A stretch of DNA of 64,000 nucleotides from CAJQQK01 sp965224225 (GCA_965224225.1 CBDCZF010000011.1:372001-436000); one strand, 5' to 3'; positions 35,983-44,427 are shown, counted from the stretch's first letter. Notes: a model not told the origin generated them from the sequence alone. Numbers and translations are program-made.

Positions 35983-38067
35983 ATGTTCGAATCGCTTTCA
36001 GATCGCCTGTCCGGCATTTTCGACAAGCTCACCCGTCGGGGTGCGCTGACGGACAGCGATGTCGCGGAAGCGATGCGCGAGGTGCGCCGCGCCCTGCTCG
36101 AAGCAGATGTCGCGCTCGAGGTGGTCCGCGAATTCACGGAAAAGGTCCGGGAAAAGGCGGTCGGCCAGGAGGTCGTCAAATCGGTGACGCCCGGCCAGAT
36201 GGTCGTCAAGATCGTGCACGACGAACTTGTCGCTATGCTCGGCTCCGATGCCGAGCCGGTCGATCTTGCCGCCGCACCGCCGGTGCCGATCCTGATGGTC
36301 GGCCTGCAGGGCTCGGGCAAGACGACGTCGACGGCCAAGATCGCGCGCAGGCTGACGGAACGCGAAAAGAAAAAAGTGCTGATGGCCTCGCTCGACACCC
36401 GGCGGCCGGCAGCCCAGGAACAGTTGCGCGTGCTCGGTGAGCAGACCGGCGTTGCGACACTACCGATCATCGCCGGCCAGACGCCGATCCAGATCGCCAA
36501 CCGGGCGATGGATGCCGGCCGGCTCGGCTCCTACGACGTCGTGATGCTCGATACCGCCGGCCGCACCACGGTCGACGAGGAATTGATGCGAGAAGTCGCC
36601 AACGTCCGCGATGCGACCACCCCGCACGAAATCCTGCTCGTCGCCGACAGCCTGACCGGCCAGGACGCCGTCAACACGGCGAAGGCGTTCGAGGATCGCG
36701 TTGGCATCACCGGCATCGTGCTGACCCGCGTCGACGGCGATGGCCGCGGCGGTGCGGCACTTTCGATGCGTGCCGTCACGGGCAAGCCGTTCAAACTGCT
36801 CGGTACCGGCGAAAAGTGGGACGCGCTCGAGGACTTCCATCCCGAGCGGATTGCCGGCCGAATCCTCGGCATGGGCGATATCGTGAGCCTGGTAGAACGG
36901 GCCGCCGAGACGATCGAGGCCGAGAAGGCCGAAAAGATCGCCCAGCGCATGAAAAAGGGCGAATTCGACCTCAACGATCTCGCCGAACAGATCAAGCAGA
37001 TGGAAAAGCTCGGCGGTATGGGGGGCGTGCTTGGCATGCTGCCGGGCGTCGCCAAGGCCAAGGACCAGCTCGCAGGCATTGACGATAAGATCCTCAAGCA
37101 TCAGCACGCGATCATCATGTCGATGACGAAGAAAGAGCGCGCCAATCCGAAGATCATCGACGGCAAACGCTGGCGGCGCATTGCAGCAGGTTCCGGCACC
37201 GGTGTTCCGGAGGTCAACAAGCTGCTCAAGATGCACCGCCAGATGGCCGACATGATGAAGCAGATGGGCAAGAACAAGGGCCTGATGGCAAAGATGTTTG
37301 GCGGTATGGGCATGGGTGGCGGCATGCCGCAACCGACCCCGGAGATGATCGAACAGATGAAGGCCGGCGAGATGCCGAAGGGCCTGCCCGGCATGGGCGG
37401 CGGTGCGAGTGGCCCGGCACCTAAGGGCCTGCCGGGCCTTGGTGGCGGTCTGCCCGGTTTGGGCGGCGCCATGCCGGCTGGATTGCCCGGTCTCCCGGGA
37501 GCAGCTCCGGTCGGCGCCGGCAAGCGCAAGCAAAAAGCGGAAGAAGTGATGGCGCCCGAGCTTGAGACAGAGCGATTGCGCCTGCGCTACTGGCGCGAGG
37601 ACGACTGGCAGCCGCTCAGTAGATTCTTTGGCGAGTCCAAGGAAACAAACCTGATGGGCGGCGTTACCGATGCCGGTTTCGCCTGGCGCGTCATCGCCTG
37701 CCATGTCGGCCACTGGCAGTGGCGCGGCTACGGCATGTGGGCCGTGGAGTACAAGCCAAGCGGCGATCTCGCCGGCTTCTGCGGGCCCTGGCACCCGGCA
37801 GACTGGCCGGAACTGGAACTTGGCTGGAGCCTGCTGGCACCGTTCCGTGGTCAGGGGCTGGCGACGGAAGCGGCCCACGCGGCGCGCAATTCTATCTACG
37901 AACACATTACGACTGCGCCGATCGTCAGCCTCATCGAACCTGGCAACACCCGGTCTGTCGGCGTTGCCAAGCGACTTGGCTGCACGCTCGAATGCGACGG
38001 CACCTTACCGAGCGGGCAACCGGCCTTGTTCTGGCGCCATCCGGGACCGGAGGCGTTGGCCGCATGA
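35983..38067 (+). CDS. ffh: Signal recognition particle protein Ffh, reading in frame into a GNAT domain
   Basis: Residues 1-521 are Ffh. The N domain is MFESLSDRLSGIFDKLTRRG, the G domain has GLQGSGKTTSTAKIA, DTAGRTT and TRVDGDGRGG, and the Met-rich M domain contains FGGMGMGGGMP. A Gly/Pro-rich tail ends about 37546. Ffh would normally stop there, but the frame continues into an acetyltransferase and stops at 38067. Near 37532-37536 lies an A5 run. With four A the frame would end in lysine/arginine codons and TGA at 37547-37549, overlapping ATG at 37549 (TGATG). Ffh binds signal peptides and 4.5S RNA. The fusion may be real, an assembly indel or slippage. ATG at 35983 follows GTGAGGACCAAC. 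Confidence 0.9.
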   Translation: MFESLSDRLSGIFDKLTRRGALTDSDVAEAMREVRRALLEADVALEVVREFTEKVREKAVGQEVVKSVTPGQMVVKIVHDELVAMLGSDAEPVDLAAAPPVPILMVGLQGSGKTTSTAKIARRLTEREKKKVLMASLDTRRPAAQEQLRVLGEQTGVATLPIIAGQTPIQIANRAMDAGRLGSYDVVMLDTAGRTTVDEELMREVANVRDATTPHEILLVADSLTGQDAVNTAKAFEDRVGITGIVLTRVDGDGRGGAALSMRAVTGKPFKLLGTGEKWDALEDFHPERIAGRILGMGDIVSLVERAAETIEAEKAEKIAQRMKKGEFDLNDLAEQIKQMEKLGGMGGVLGMLPGVAKAKDQLAGIDDKILKHQHAIIMSMTKKERANPKIIDGKRWRRIAAGSGTGVPEVNKLLKMHRQMADMMKQMGKNKGLMAKMFGGMGMGGGMPQPTPEMIEQMKAGEMPKGLPGMGGGASGPAPKGLPGLGGGLPGLGGAMPAGLPGLPGAAPVGAGKRKQKAEEVMAPELETERLRLRYWREDDWQPLSRFFGESKETNLMGGVTDAGFAWRVIACHVGHWQWRGYGMWAVEYKPSGDLAGFCGPWHPADWPELELGWSLLAPFRGQGLATEAAHAARNSIYEHITTAPIVSLIEPGNTRSVGVAKRLGCTLECDGTLPSGQPALFWRHPGPEALAA
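37549..38067 (+). CDS. GNAT acetyltransferase (RimJ/RimL-like), in frame with ffh
   Basis: From ATG 37549, preceded by GGAAGAAG, this is about 172 residues. It starts ETERLRLRYWREDDW, the RimL-type opening. Motif A is FRGQGLATEAAHAAR (acetyl-CoA pyrophosphate loop), and a later VAKRLGCTLE helix follows. Such enzymes N-acetylate protein N-termini or small substrates. It is open to ffh upstream, so translation could be both internal and by read-through. The stop at 38067 overlaps the next ATG. A second paralogue follows directly. Confidence 0.8.
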   Translation: MAPELETERLRLRYWREDDWQPLSRFFGESKETNLMGGVTDAGFAWRVIACHVGHWQWRGYGMWAVEYKPSGDLAGFCGPWHPADWPELELGWSLLAPFRGQGLATEAAHAARNSIYEHITTAPIVSLIEPGNTRSVGVAKRLGCTLECDGTLPSGQPALFWRHPGPEALAA

Positions 38068-38630
38068 ACGAACTGGTGACCGGGCGCCTGTTGCTCTCAG
38101 ACTGGTGCATGGAAGACTTCGAACCGCTGGCCGCCTTCCTGGCCGATGGCGAGGCCAACCGCCACCGCGGCGCCGGCAAGGCGCTGGCCCGCGATGAGGC
38201 CTGGGAGTATCTCACGGACCTCGCCGGCCAATGGGGGCTGCGCGGCTACGGCCAGTTCGCTGTCGAGGAACTGGCGAGCGGCGACCTCGTTGGCTGGTGC
38301 GGGCTCTGGCATCCGGCGGATCTTGCCGAACCGGAACTCGCCTGGACGATCTTTCCCAGGTTCCAAGGCAAAGGCTACGCCACCGAAGCTGCAGAACGCG
38401 TACTCGCCTGGGCGGCGCACGATCTCTCTCTGCCACCGCTGTTCAGCTTCGTCCACCCAGACAACCAGCCCTCACGACGCCTGGCCGAACGGCTCGGCGC
38501 GACACTCGAGGGCGACACCACATTTCGCGGCAGGCCGCGCCTGATCTACCGGCACCGCGATCTCAGTTCATCGAAAACGACCCATTCCAACACGGACAAC
38601 ATCAGGAGACTTCACACATGTCAGTCGTAA
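38064..38630 (+). CDS. GNAT acetyltransferase (RimJ/RimL-like), second copy
   Basis: Protein of 188 residues with the same architecture as the GNAT before it: MNELVTGRLLLSDW start, FQGKGYATEAAERVLAW motif A and RRLAERLGATLEG. The ATG at 38064 overlaps the TGA of the first copy (ATGA), so the two are translationally coupled. Its last codons overlap the rpsP start at 38618 by 13 bp. The pair lies between ffh and rpsP, a site where alphaproteobacteria often carry GNAT genes, so a ribosomal protein or SRP-linked substrate is a reasonable guess. Confidence 0.82.
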   Translation: MNELVTGRLLLSDWCMEDFEPLAAFLADGEANRHRGAGKALARDEAWEYLTDLAGQWGLRGYGQFAVEELASGDLVGWCGLWHPADLAEPELAWTIFPRFQGKGYATEAAERVLAWAAHDLSLPPLFSFVHPDNQPSRRLAERLGATLEGDTTFRGRPRLIYRHRDLSSSKTTHSNTDNIRRLHTCQS

Positions 38631-39010
38631 AACTCCGGCTCGCCCGCGGCGGCGCCAAGAAGCGGCCCTACTACTACATCGTGGCCGCCGCCAACACGGC
38701 ACCCCGCGACGGCCGCTACATCGAACGCGTCGGCTCCTACAACCCGATGGTCGCCAAGGATCATCCCGACCGTGTCAAACTCGACGAAGAGCGCTGCAAG
38801 CACTGGCTCTCGGTCGGCGCCCAGCCAACCGACCGTGTCGCCCGCTTCCTCGACGCCGCCGGCCTGATGACCCGCGAAGCGCGCAACAACCCGAAGAAGG
38901 CATTGCCGGGCCGCAAGCGCCAGGAGCGCGAAGAAGCGGAGGCGGAAGCCAAGAAGGCGGCGGAAGAGGCTGCCGCTGCTGAGGGTGGCGAGGAAGCGGC
39001 TGCGAGCTGA
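38618..39010 (+). CDS. rpsP: 30S ribosomal protein S16
   Basis: MSVVKLRLARGGAKKRPYYY start and RDGRYIERVGSYNPM are typical of S16. At 130 residues it is longer than the E. coli form because of an Ala/Glu/Lys-rich C-terminal tail (from about residue 100), common in alphaproteobacteria. CAGGAGAC upstream of the ATG at 38618 is a good ribosome binding site. It is normally followed by rimM-trmD-rplS. Confidence 0.96.
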   Translation: MSVVKLRLARGGAKKRPYYYIVAAANTAPRDGRYIERVGSYNPMVAKDHPDRVKLDEERCKHWLSVGAQPTDRVARFLDAAGLMTREARNNPKKALPGRKRQEREEAEAEAKKAAEEAAAAEGGEEAAAS

Positions 39011-39030
39011 AGTTCGTGCCCGCAGCACAA

Positions 39031-39148
39031 GCGGGGCCAGCCCCGCGCCCCGCTGGGAGGCGCAGCCTCTCGGCTCTTCCAGTTATGATGTAAAAGAGGG
39101 TGGGTTCGGGAGGTCTCCTCCCGAGCGGGGTTAGGGGCGGCAGCCCCT
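39031..39148. repeat. Array of four consecutive hairpins between rpsP and rimM
   Basis: Four stems follow each other. GCGGGGC/GCCCCGC is at 39031-39046 and GGGAGGC/GCCTCTC at 39055-39071. TCGGGAGG/CCTCCCGA is at 39106-39124 and AGGGGC/GCCCCT at 39133-39148. The first is the same stem as in the mnmG-rsmG gap. They separate two genes usually only a few bases apart. Confidence 0.8.
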
Positions 39149-39174
39149 GCGCGAAGCGACTTGAGCGCCGACCA

Positions 39175-39669
39175 ATGCCTGACAAACTCATCCTCCTCGG
39201 CCACATCTCAACCGCGCAGGGTATCCGCGGCGAGGTCGTGATCAAGTCGCTGACCGAGGACCCCGCCGACATCGGTACCTACGGGCCGCTGCAGAGCGAG
39301 GATGGCTCGAAGACATTCGAGATCGAAGTCGTTCGCGTCGCCAAGAAAGGCGTGATTGCCCGCATCGAGGGCATTACCGATCGCACGGCGGCTGAGGCTT
39401 TACGCGGCACCAAGCTTTTCGTTCCGCGCGACCGTCTGCCCGAACCCGCGAAAGACGAAGTCTACCACGCCGACCTGATCGGCCTCGAAGCCGTTGCGCC
39501 CGATGGAACGGTGGTCGGCGAAGTCGTCGCCGTGCAGAATTTCGGAGCGGGCGATCTGCTTGAGGTGCGCCTTGCCGGCAAACAGCGGACCGAGTTCGTG
39601 CCCTTCGACGAGACCTACGTGCCGGAGATCGACCTGGACGGTGGGCGCGTGACGGTGGTGACGGAGTAG
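39175..39669 (+). CDS. rimM: 16S rRNA processing protein RimM
   Basis: Protein of 164 residues from ATG 39175 (MPDKLILLGHISTAQGIRGE). The N-terminal RimM domain has GIRGEVVIKS; the PRC-barrel domain follows with VYHADLIGLEAV and FDETYVPEIDL. It helps 30S maturation by binding S19. An upstream in-frame extension through the hairpin array is rejected. trmD and rplS, which normally follow, are not in this window. Confidence 0.94.
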   Translation: MPDKLILLGHISTAQGIRGEVVIKSLTEDPADIGTYGPLQSEDGSKTFEIEVVRVAKKGVIARIEGITDRTAAEALRGTKLFVPRDRLPEPAKDEVYHADLIGLEAVAPDGTVVGEVVAVQNFGAGDLLEVRLAGKQRTEFVPFDETYVPEIDLDGGRVTVVTE

Positions 39670-39691
39670 TATCGCAAGATCCCGCTCCCGG

Positions 39692-39840
39692 TGTCACCCC
39701 GGTGCTTCTCACCGGGCCCCATCCATCAGGTCGCGTTGACTTTACGGATTTGGCGAAGAAATACGTCTGCGCCCATTGATCGCTCCACGAACGTTTGACG
39801 TGGCGGCGCGATGGGCCCCGGTGACGAGCACCGGGGTGAC
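39692..39840. repeat. Inverted-repeat element downstream of rimM
   Basis: About 30 bp at 39692-39722 (TGTCACCCCGGTGC onward) are repeated inverted at 39811-39840 (ending CACCGGGGTGAC), with about 88 bp between. A third, partial copy is near 39923-39944. This looks like a small palindromic mobile repeat with a solo fragment. Confidence 0.7.
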
Positions 39841-39990
39841 GCCTGTGGGTATTATCGAAGCCTATCGGGATTTTCAGATGGTCGGCCAAGCATGTTGGGC
39901 ACGGCCGTGCGCCACCCAAATGTGTCACCCCGGTGCTCGTCACACTGCTGTCCGGGCAAACTCTGCACGGCCGAAGCCACAACCACAGTC

Positions 39991-40081
39991 GTCATCCCCA
40001 CGTAGGTGGGGACCCAAGCGATTCTCCGTTTTCTCAGTGCCGGCGGATTATCGCTTGGGTTCCCGCCTACGCGGGAATGAC
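39991..40081. repeat. REP-like palindrome (GTCATTCCC...GGGAATGAC type)
   Basis: 32-bp arms at 39991-40022 and 40050-40081 are inverted repeats with compensating differences in the inner stem (CCCCACGTAGGTGGGG versus CCCGCCTACGCGGG). This is the widespread GTCATTCCCGCGTAGGCGGGAA-type extragenic palindrome of proteobacteria. The rest of the 590-bp gap from 39670 to 40262 shows no gene. Confidence 0.75.
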
Positions 40082-40262
40082 GGAGTGTGGGTCGACCGTC
40101 CTGCATGTTTCACGTTCGCCCAATTGTAGAATATCCCTGTTCGGTCAAAGCCATCAGTCGCGGTGACTCATGTGGTTGTCGGGCGATTTCGGGCCGATAG
40201 AGAGCATTGCCAGGTTGGCGGCTGGCACTTTCATTCCCGTTTCGTTTCGACCAGGTCAATGC

Positions 40263-41429
40263 TCAATAAGCCGCTCGCAGTATCCCCATCACCTCGTCCG
40301 GCGAGCTGATCTTCCTCGGGTTCGAAAACGTCCAGTCATCCAGCATGCAGTTCTCGGCCAGACGCGGCAGATCATCCTCGGCAACTTCGACATCGCGCAA
40401 ATGGCGCGGCATGCCGAGGCCGGAGATGAACCGGTCGACCACCTCGCTCGCTGGTTCGCCGGGCCGGCCCATGGCGGCGGCGACTTCCGCCTGACGGTCG
40501 GCGTTGACCGAGAGGTTAAAGTCGAGCACGTAAGGCAGCATCACGCACGACGTATAGCCGTGCGGCACGTTGGCCGAGCCACCGAGGATGTGGCCGATGG
40601 CGTGGCTGGCACCAAGCCGCGTGCCGCTGACGATCCCGACCATCGAGAGCCACGCACCCATCATGCAGCGCAGCCGGCCTTCGAGGTCTGACGGGTCCGC
40701 CTTGACGCGGGACAGGCCGTCTTGCAGCGAACGCAGCGCCTGCAAGGCGGTGCCGTCGGTGTAGTCGTTGGCATCGATCGAGCACAGCGTTTCGACGGCA
40801 TGATCGACCGCACGCACCCCGCTTGAAAGCCACAGCCATTCCGGTGTGTGAATCGTCACCGCCGGATCAAGGATCACGGTTTCAGGCACGATGCCGCGGT
40901 GCATGTAGCTCTGCTTCAGGCGCAGGCGATCGTCGGTGACCCCGGCACGGGCGTTGAACTCGCCTGCCGACAACGTCGTCGGCACAGCAATCTGGCGGAC
41001 ATTTGGCGCACGAAAATCGGGCACCGTGCGCGCGCCATCCTTGACGACACTGCGGAACTGTTCGAGGCCGTCGACGTCGGTAACGCCGTGCTCGAGGCAG
41101 ATCGTAACCGCCTTGCCGCCGTCAGTCACCGAACCGCCGCCGATCGTCACGAGTAGGTCACAACCGGCATCGCGCGCTGCAATGGCGCAGGCGACGACGG
41201 CAGAACGCGGCGAGTGAGCCGGCATGTGATCGCACACACCCGCGAAGCGATCACCCAGCGCCTCGCGGACCTTCTCGATCTCATCGGTCTTGGTATTGAG
41301 CGTGCCGCTCGCGAGGATGAACACGCGCCTGGCACCCAGCCGGTCAGCCTCGGCGACCACCGAGGTGGCTGCCGGTTGGCCGAAGATCACGCGGTTCATC
41401 GCCGTGAAGATCATCGTGCCCGATTGCAT
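40263..41429 (-). CDS. Iron-containing alcohol dehydrogenase / maleylacetate reductase family
   Basis: Protein of 388 residues from ATG 41429. The NAD-binding GGGSVTDGGKAVTI segment and GASHAIGHILGGSANVPHGY, with metal-binding histidines, are family III alcohol dehydrogenase marks. Family members use Fe2+ or Zn2+ and reduce or oxidise aldehydes, ketones or maleylacetate. It is the last gene of the six-gene operon starting with the HMG-CoA-lyase-like gene; spacing to the previous gene is 19 bp. A longer open frame upstream overlaps the next gene and is not used. Confidence 0.85.
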   Translation of the reverse strand: MQSGTMIFTAMNRVIFGQPAATSVVAEADRLGARRVFILASGTLNTKTDEIEKVREALGDRFAGVCDHMPAHSPRSAVVACAIAARDAGCDLLVTIGGGSVTDGGKAVTICLEHGVTDVDGLEQFRSVVKDGARTVPDFRAPNVRQIAVPTTLSAGEFNARAGVTDDRLRLKQSYMHRGIVPETVILDPAVTIHTPEWLWLSSGVRAVDHAVETLCSIDANDYTDGTALQALRSLQDGLSRVKADPSDLEGRLRCMMGAWLSMVGIVSGTRLGASHAIGHILGGSANVPHGYTSCVMLPYVLDFNLSVNADRQAEVAAAMGRPGEPASEVVDRFISGLGMPRHLRDVEVAEDDLPRLAENCMLDDWTFSNPRKISSPDEVMGILRAAY

Positions 41430-41448
41430 ATTCTCTACTCCGGGAGCC

Positions 41449-42333
41449 TCATTCAGCCGCTGCCTTGACCTCGAACCTGGTGCGCAGCTCATCCCACTTT
41501 GCCGATCCGACACGCTCGAAAATCTCGCGCACGCCGAAGCCTTCGGCCGGGTTCGGCGGCTCGCCGGTGCGCTTGAGGTCGGCGAGGATGGATTCGCAGC
41601 TTTTGACGACATGGCGCAGCAGCATGCTTGGCAGGATCGCAAATTTGAAGCCCATCTGCTCGACCGTCTTGAGGTCAACATCGGGCGTCTTGCCGCCTTC
41701 AACGTAGTTGAACAGGCACGGGCCGTTGACCTGCTTCGGCAGCGCTTGCAGTTCGTCCATCGTCCGCGGCGCCTCGACAAAGGCCATGTCGGCGCCCGCC
41801 TCGATCGCCGCATTGGCACGCCGCACCGCTTCCTCGAATCCGATCACGGCGCGCGCATCGGTGCGCGCGATGATCTGGAAGTTGGGATCGCGCCGAGCGG
41901 CGACCGCGGCCCGGATCTTGGCGACGTAGTCTTCGAGCGGGATGATCTCCTTGTCGTCGAGATGTCCGCACTTCTTCGGGAAGCCCTGGTCTTCGAGATG
42001 GATCCCTGTGACACCGGCCCGCTCGTGCTCGTGGATCGCACGCGTGACGTTGAGCTCGTTGCCGTAGCCGGTGTCGGCATCGGCGATCACCGGTACATCG
42101 GCGGCGCTCGCAACCGTATCGGCGTTGGCGACCATCTCGGTCATCGTCATCAGGCCGTAGTCGGGGTAGCCCTTGACGACGGCCGTGCCGGCACCCGTCA
42201 TGTAGGCCGCATCGAACCCTGCATTCGAGACCAGCGTCGCCGTCAGGCCATCGAATACGCCGGGTGCCACAACCAGCTTGTCGCCGGCGATCATCGCTTT
42301 GAACCTGGCGCGCAGTTCGGCCGCTTTGCTCAT
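41449..42333 (-). CDS. Isocitrate lyase/PEP mutase family C-C lyase, copy 1
   Basis: Protein of about 294 residues. VVAPGVFDGLTATL is the substrate loop. IADADTGYGNELNVTR binds the metal, and FPKKCGHLDDK is the KKCGH catalytic loop with Cys, found in lyases (methylisocitrate or dimethylmalate lyase) rather than true PEP mutases. It probably cleaves a 2-hydroxy-dicarboxylate to pyruvate or a similar acid; the substrate is unknown. It is clearly related to the second copy at 43546. I use ATG 42333 (MSKAAEL); 42345 is possible. Confidence 0.85.
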   Translation of the reverse strand: MSKAAELRARFKAMIAGDKLVVAPGVFDGLTATLVSNAGFDAAYMTGAGTAVVKGYPDYGLMTMTEMVANADTVASAADVPVIADADTGYGNELNVTRAIHEHERAGVTGIHLEDQGFPKKCGHLDDKEIIPLEDYVAKIRAAVAARRDPNFQIIARTDARAVIGFEEAVRRANAAIEAGADMAFVEAPRTMDELQALPKQVNGPCLFNYVEGGKTPDVDLKTVEQMGFKFAILPSMLLRHVVKSCESILADLKRTGEPPNPAEGFGVREIFERVGSAKWDELRTRFEVKAAAE

Positions 42334-42368
42334 CGCTTCCTCCACATTCTTGAATTTGGATTGTTCTA

Positions 42369-43523
42369 TCAGACGGTTGCCATATCACCGTGCCACCACT
42401 TACCACCGAGCACGACACCGTCCGAAAACAGCTTCTTGTCCGCGACCACCTTCTCGCCGACGACATCGACCAGTTCGAACTCACCATCGCGCAGTGACAG
42501 AACCGTAGCATCGCCCGCGGCACCGGCCTTGAAAGTGCCAAGCTCAGGCCGCTTCAGGGCATGCGCGGCGTTGATCGTCGAGGCCGCGATGACGTCCGGC
42601 AGGCTCATGCCGAGATGCAGGAACTTGGTCAGCGTCGTCACCTGATCGTAGGCCGGCCCGTTGATGCACAACTGATGGACATCCGATGAAATCGTGTCCG
42701 GTGCAAAGCCGTTGGCCAGCATCTGGCGTGCGACCTTGAACGAGAACGAGCCCTTGCCGTGACCGATATCGAAGATCACGCCGCGTTCGCGCGCCGCCAG
42801 AACCGAAGGTTTCACGGCACCCTGGGCCGCGACGGGCGTATTCGGGAACGGCCGGAAGCAATGTGTCAGCACATCGCCTCCGCGCATCTTATCGACGACG
42901 GCATTATAGCTTGGCGGCGGTTCGTCGAGGTGCACCATGATCGGCATGCCGACCTCTTCGGCGACCAGCAGCGCGATATCGAGCGGCGAGGTACCATGCA
43001 CCCCCGATGTCCGCCGCCCGAGGCGCACCTTGATACCGACGACCACGTCACGGTTGGCATCGGCGACGCGGGCGGCGTCTTCCGGCGCCATCAACCGGAT
43101 GTCCTCGCTCTCGCCGACCATGATCGATGACGAAAACGCATAGATGCCCGCAAACGAAATGTGCAGGTAGGCGAGTATGCGCGCCTCGGACTGCTCGATG
43201 ACATGTTTACGGAAGCCGGCAAAATTACCCGGCCCGGCCGAACCAGTGTCAATCGATGTCGTGACCCCACTTGTGCGGCAGAACTCGTCGGCATCGATGC
43301 CGAGCGATGTGCCGCCCCAGTAGACGTGGGTGTGCAGGTCGATGAGCCCCGGCGTCACGATCAGGCCCGCCGCATCGCGCACCTCTGTTGTGGCAGAGCG
43401 CTCGAACGAGCCCGGCGCACCGACGCCGATGACTTTGCCGTCGGCGAACGCGACATCGCGGACGTCGTCGATATTTTGCGACGGGTCGATAACACGCCCG
43501 CCGGTGATGATGAGATCGACCAC
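42369..43523 (-). CDS. Amidohydrolase/deacetylase superfamily metallohydrolase
   Basis: Protein of about 384 residues. LIITGGRVIDPSQNIDDV starts the beta-sandwich. DLHTHVYWGGTSLG carries the HxH metal motif; MVHLDEP, LTHCFRPF and TISSDVHQ supply the other ligands including the Asp. It resembles the EF_0837-type amidohydrolases annotated as dihydroorotase or deacetylase, whose substrates are mostly unknown. The likely start is GTG at 43523, with AGGAG upstream, since no ATG fits. It lies between the two lyase genes with gaps of 22 and 35 bp. Confidence 0.82.
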   Translation of the reverse strand: MVDLIITGGRVIDPSQNIDDVRDVAFADGKVIGVGAPGSFERSATTEVRDAAGLIVTPGLIDLHTHVYWGGTSLGIDADEFCRTSGVTTSIDTGSAGPGNFAGFRKHVIEQSEARILAYLHISFAGIYAFSSSIMVGESEDIRLMAPEDAARVADANRDVVVGIKVRLGRRTSGVHGTSPLDIALLVAEEVGMPIMVHLDEPPPSYNAVVDKMRGGDVLTHCFRPFPNTPVAAQGAVKPSVLAARERGVIFDIGHGKGSFSFKVARQMLANGFAPDTISSDVHQLCINGPAYDQVTTLTKFLHLGMSLPDVIAASTINAAHALKRPELGTFKAGAAGDATVLSLRDGEFELVDVVGEKVVADKKLFSDGVVLGGKWWHGDMATV

Positions 43524-43545
43524 TACATTTCTCCTGGTGAATAGC

Positions 43546-44427
43546 CTACTCGGCGGCATCCTGTTTCTGCGAATCCCGGAAGGCGGTGCGCAACCGGTCC
43601 CATTCATCGGCACCGACCTTCCGAAAACCTTCGATCGGTGTCATGTCACCCATTGGCGTCGGCAGCTGACCGGTCGCCAGTTCCTTGAGGATCGCTTCGG
43701 TGGCACCGAGCACGTTACGATAGATAAGTGACGGCAGGATCGCGATTTTGTAGCCCATCGCCTTGGCGTCAGCGAGCTGAACGGGCGGCGTCTTGCCCTT
43801 GTGGACGACGTTGAGCAGACACGGACCGTTGACGAGATTCGGCACCTTGGCGACCTCGTCCATATCCTGCGGTGCCTCGAAGAATGCGACGTCGGCACCG
43901 GCCGCAAGTGCACCGTTGCACCGCTCGACCGCCTCGTCGAAGCCGATCACTGCCCGCGAGTCCGTCCGCGCTATGATCACGAAATCAGCCGAGGCTCGCG
44001 CTCCGGCAGCAGCCCGGATCTTGGCGAAGTAGGCCTCGCGCGGGATCACCGCCTTGTCCTCGAGATGCCCGCACTTCTTCGGGAATTCTTGATCTTCGAT
44101 ATGGATAGCGGCAACGCCCCGGCGCTCGAACTCGCGCACCGTTCGCGTGACGTTGAGTTCATTGCCATAACCGGTATCGGCATCCGAGATCACCGGAACC
44201 TTGACCGAGCGCGTCAGGCGGGCAGCGTTTTCGACCATCTCGGACATGGTAACGAGCCCGAAGTCGGGATAGCCGAGCGAAGCGGATGTCGCAGCCCCCG
44301 ACATGTAGACGGAATGGTGCCCTGCCTGCTCGATGAGCTTTGCCGTGATGCCGTCGTAGGCGCCAGGGGCGGTGACCATGCCTTCGGTCTGCATCAGAGC
44401 CCGCAGGCGGGCACCGGAGGTTGTCAT
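43546..44427 (-). CDS. Isocitrate lyase/PEP mutase family C-C lyase, copy 2
   Basis: Protein of 293 residues. The same motifs as copy 1 appear: VTAPGAYDGITAKL, ISDADTGYGNELNVTRTV and FPKKCGHLEDK with the catalytic Cys. About half the residues match copy 1 by eye, so the paralogues have probably diverged in substrate. It starts with MTTSGARL at 44427, 26 bp after the acyl-CoA dehydrogenase gene. Confidence 0.85.
   Translation of the reverse strand: MTTSGARLRALMQTEGMVTAPGAYDGITAKLIEQAGHHSVYMSGAATSASLGYPDFGLVTMSEMVENAARLTRSVKVPVISDADTGYGNELNVTRTVREFERRGVAAIHIEDQEFPKKCGHLEDKAVIPREAYFAKIRAAAGARASADFVIIARTDSRAVIGFDEAVERCNGALAAGADVAFFEAPQDMDEVAKVPNLVNGPCLLNVVHKGKTPPVQLADAKAMGYKIAILPSLIYRNVLGATEAILKELATGQLPTPMGDMTPIEGFRKVGADEWDRLRTAFRDSQKQDAAE

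Noticed and set aside
36460..37905. 481-residue minus-strand frame
   Set aside because: Antisense to ffh; a product of GC-rich third positions.
40081..40110. TGTTTCACGT half of a parS site
   Set aside because: Only the left half matches; the right half has no symmetry.
40263..41819. N-terminal extension of the Fe-alcohol dehydrogenase by 130 residues
   Set aside because: The extra part overlaps the neighbouring lyase gene in another frame and is Arg/Ser-rich; ATG 41429 gives a family-length protein.
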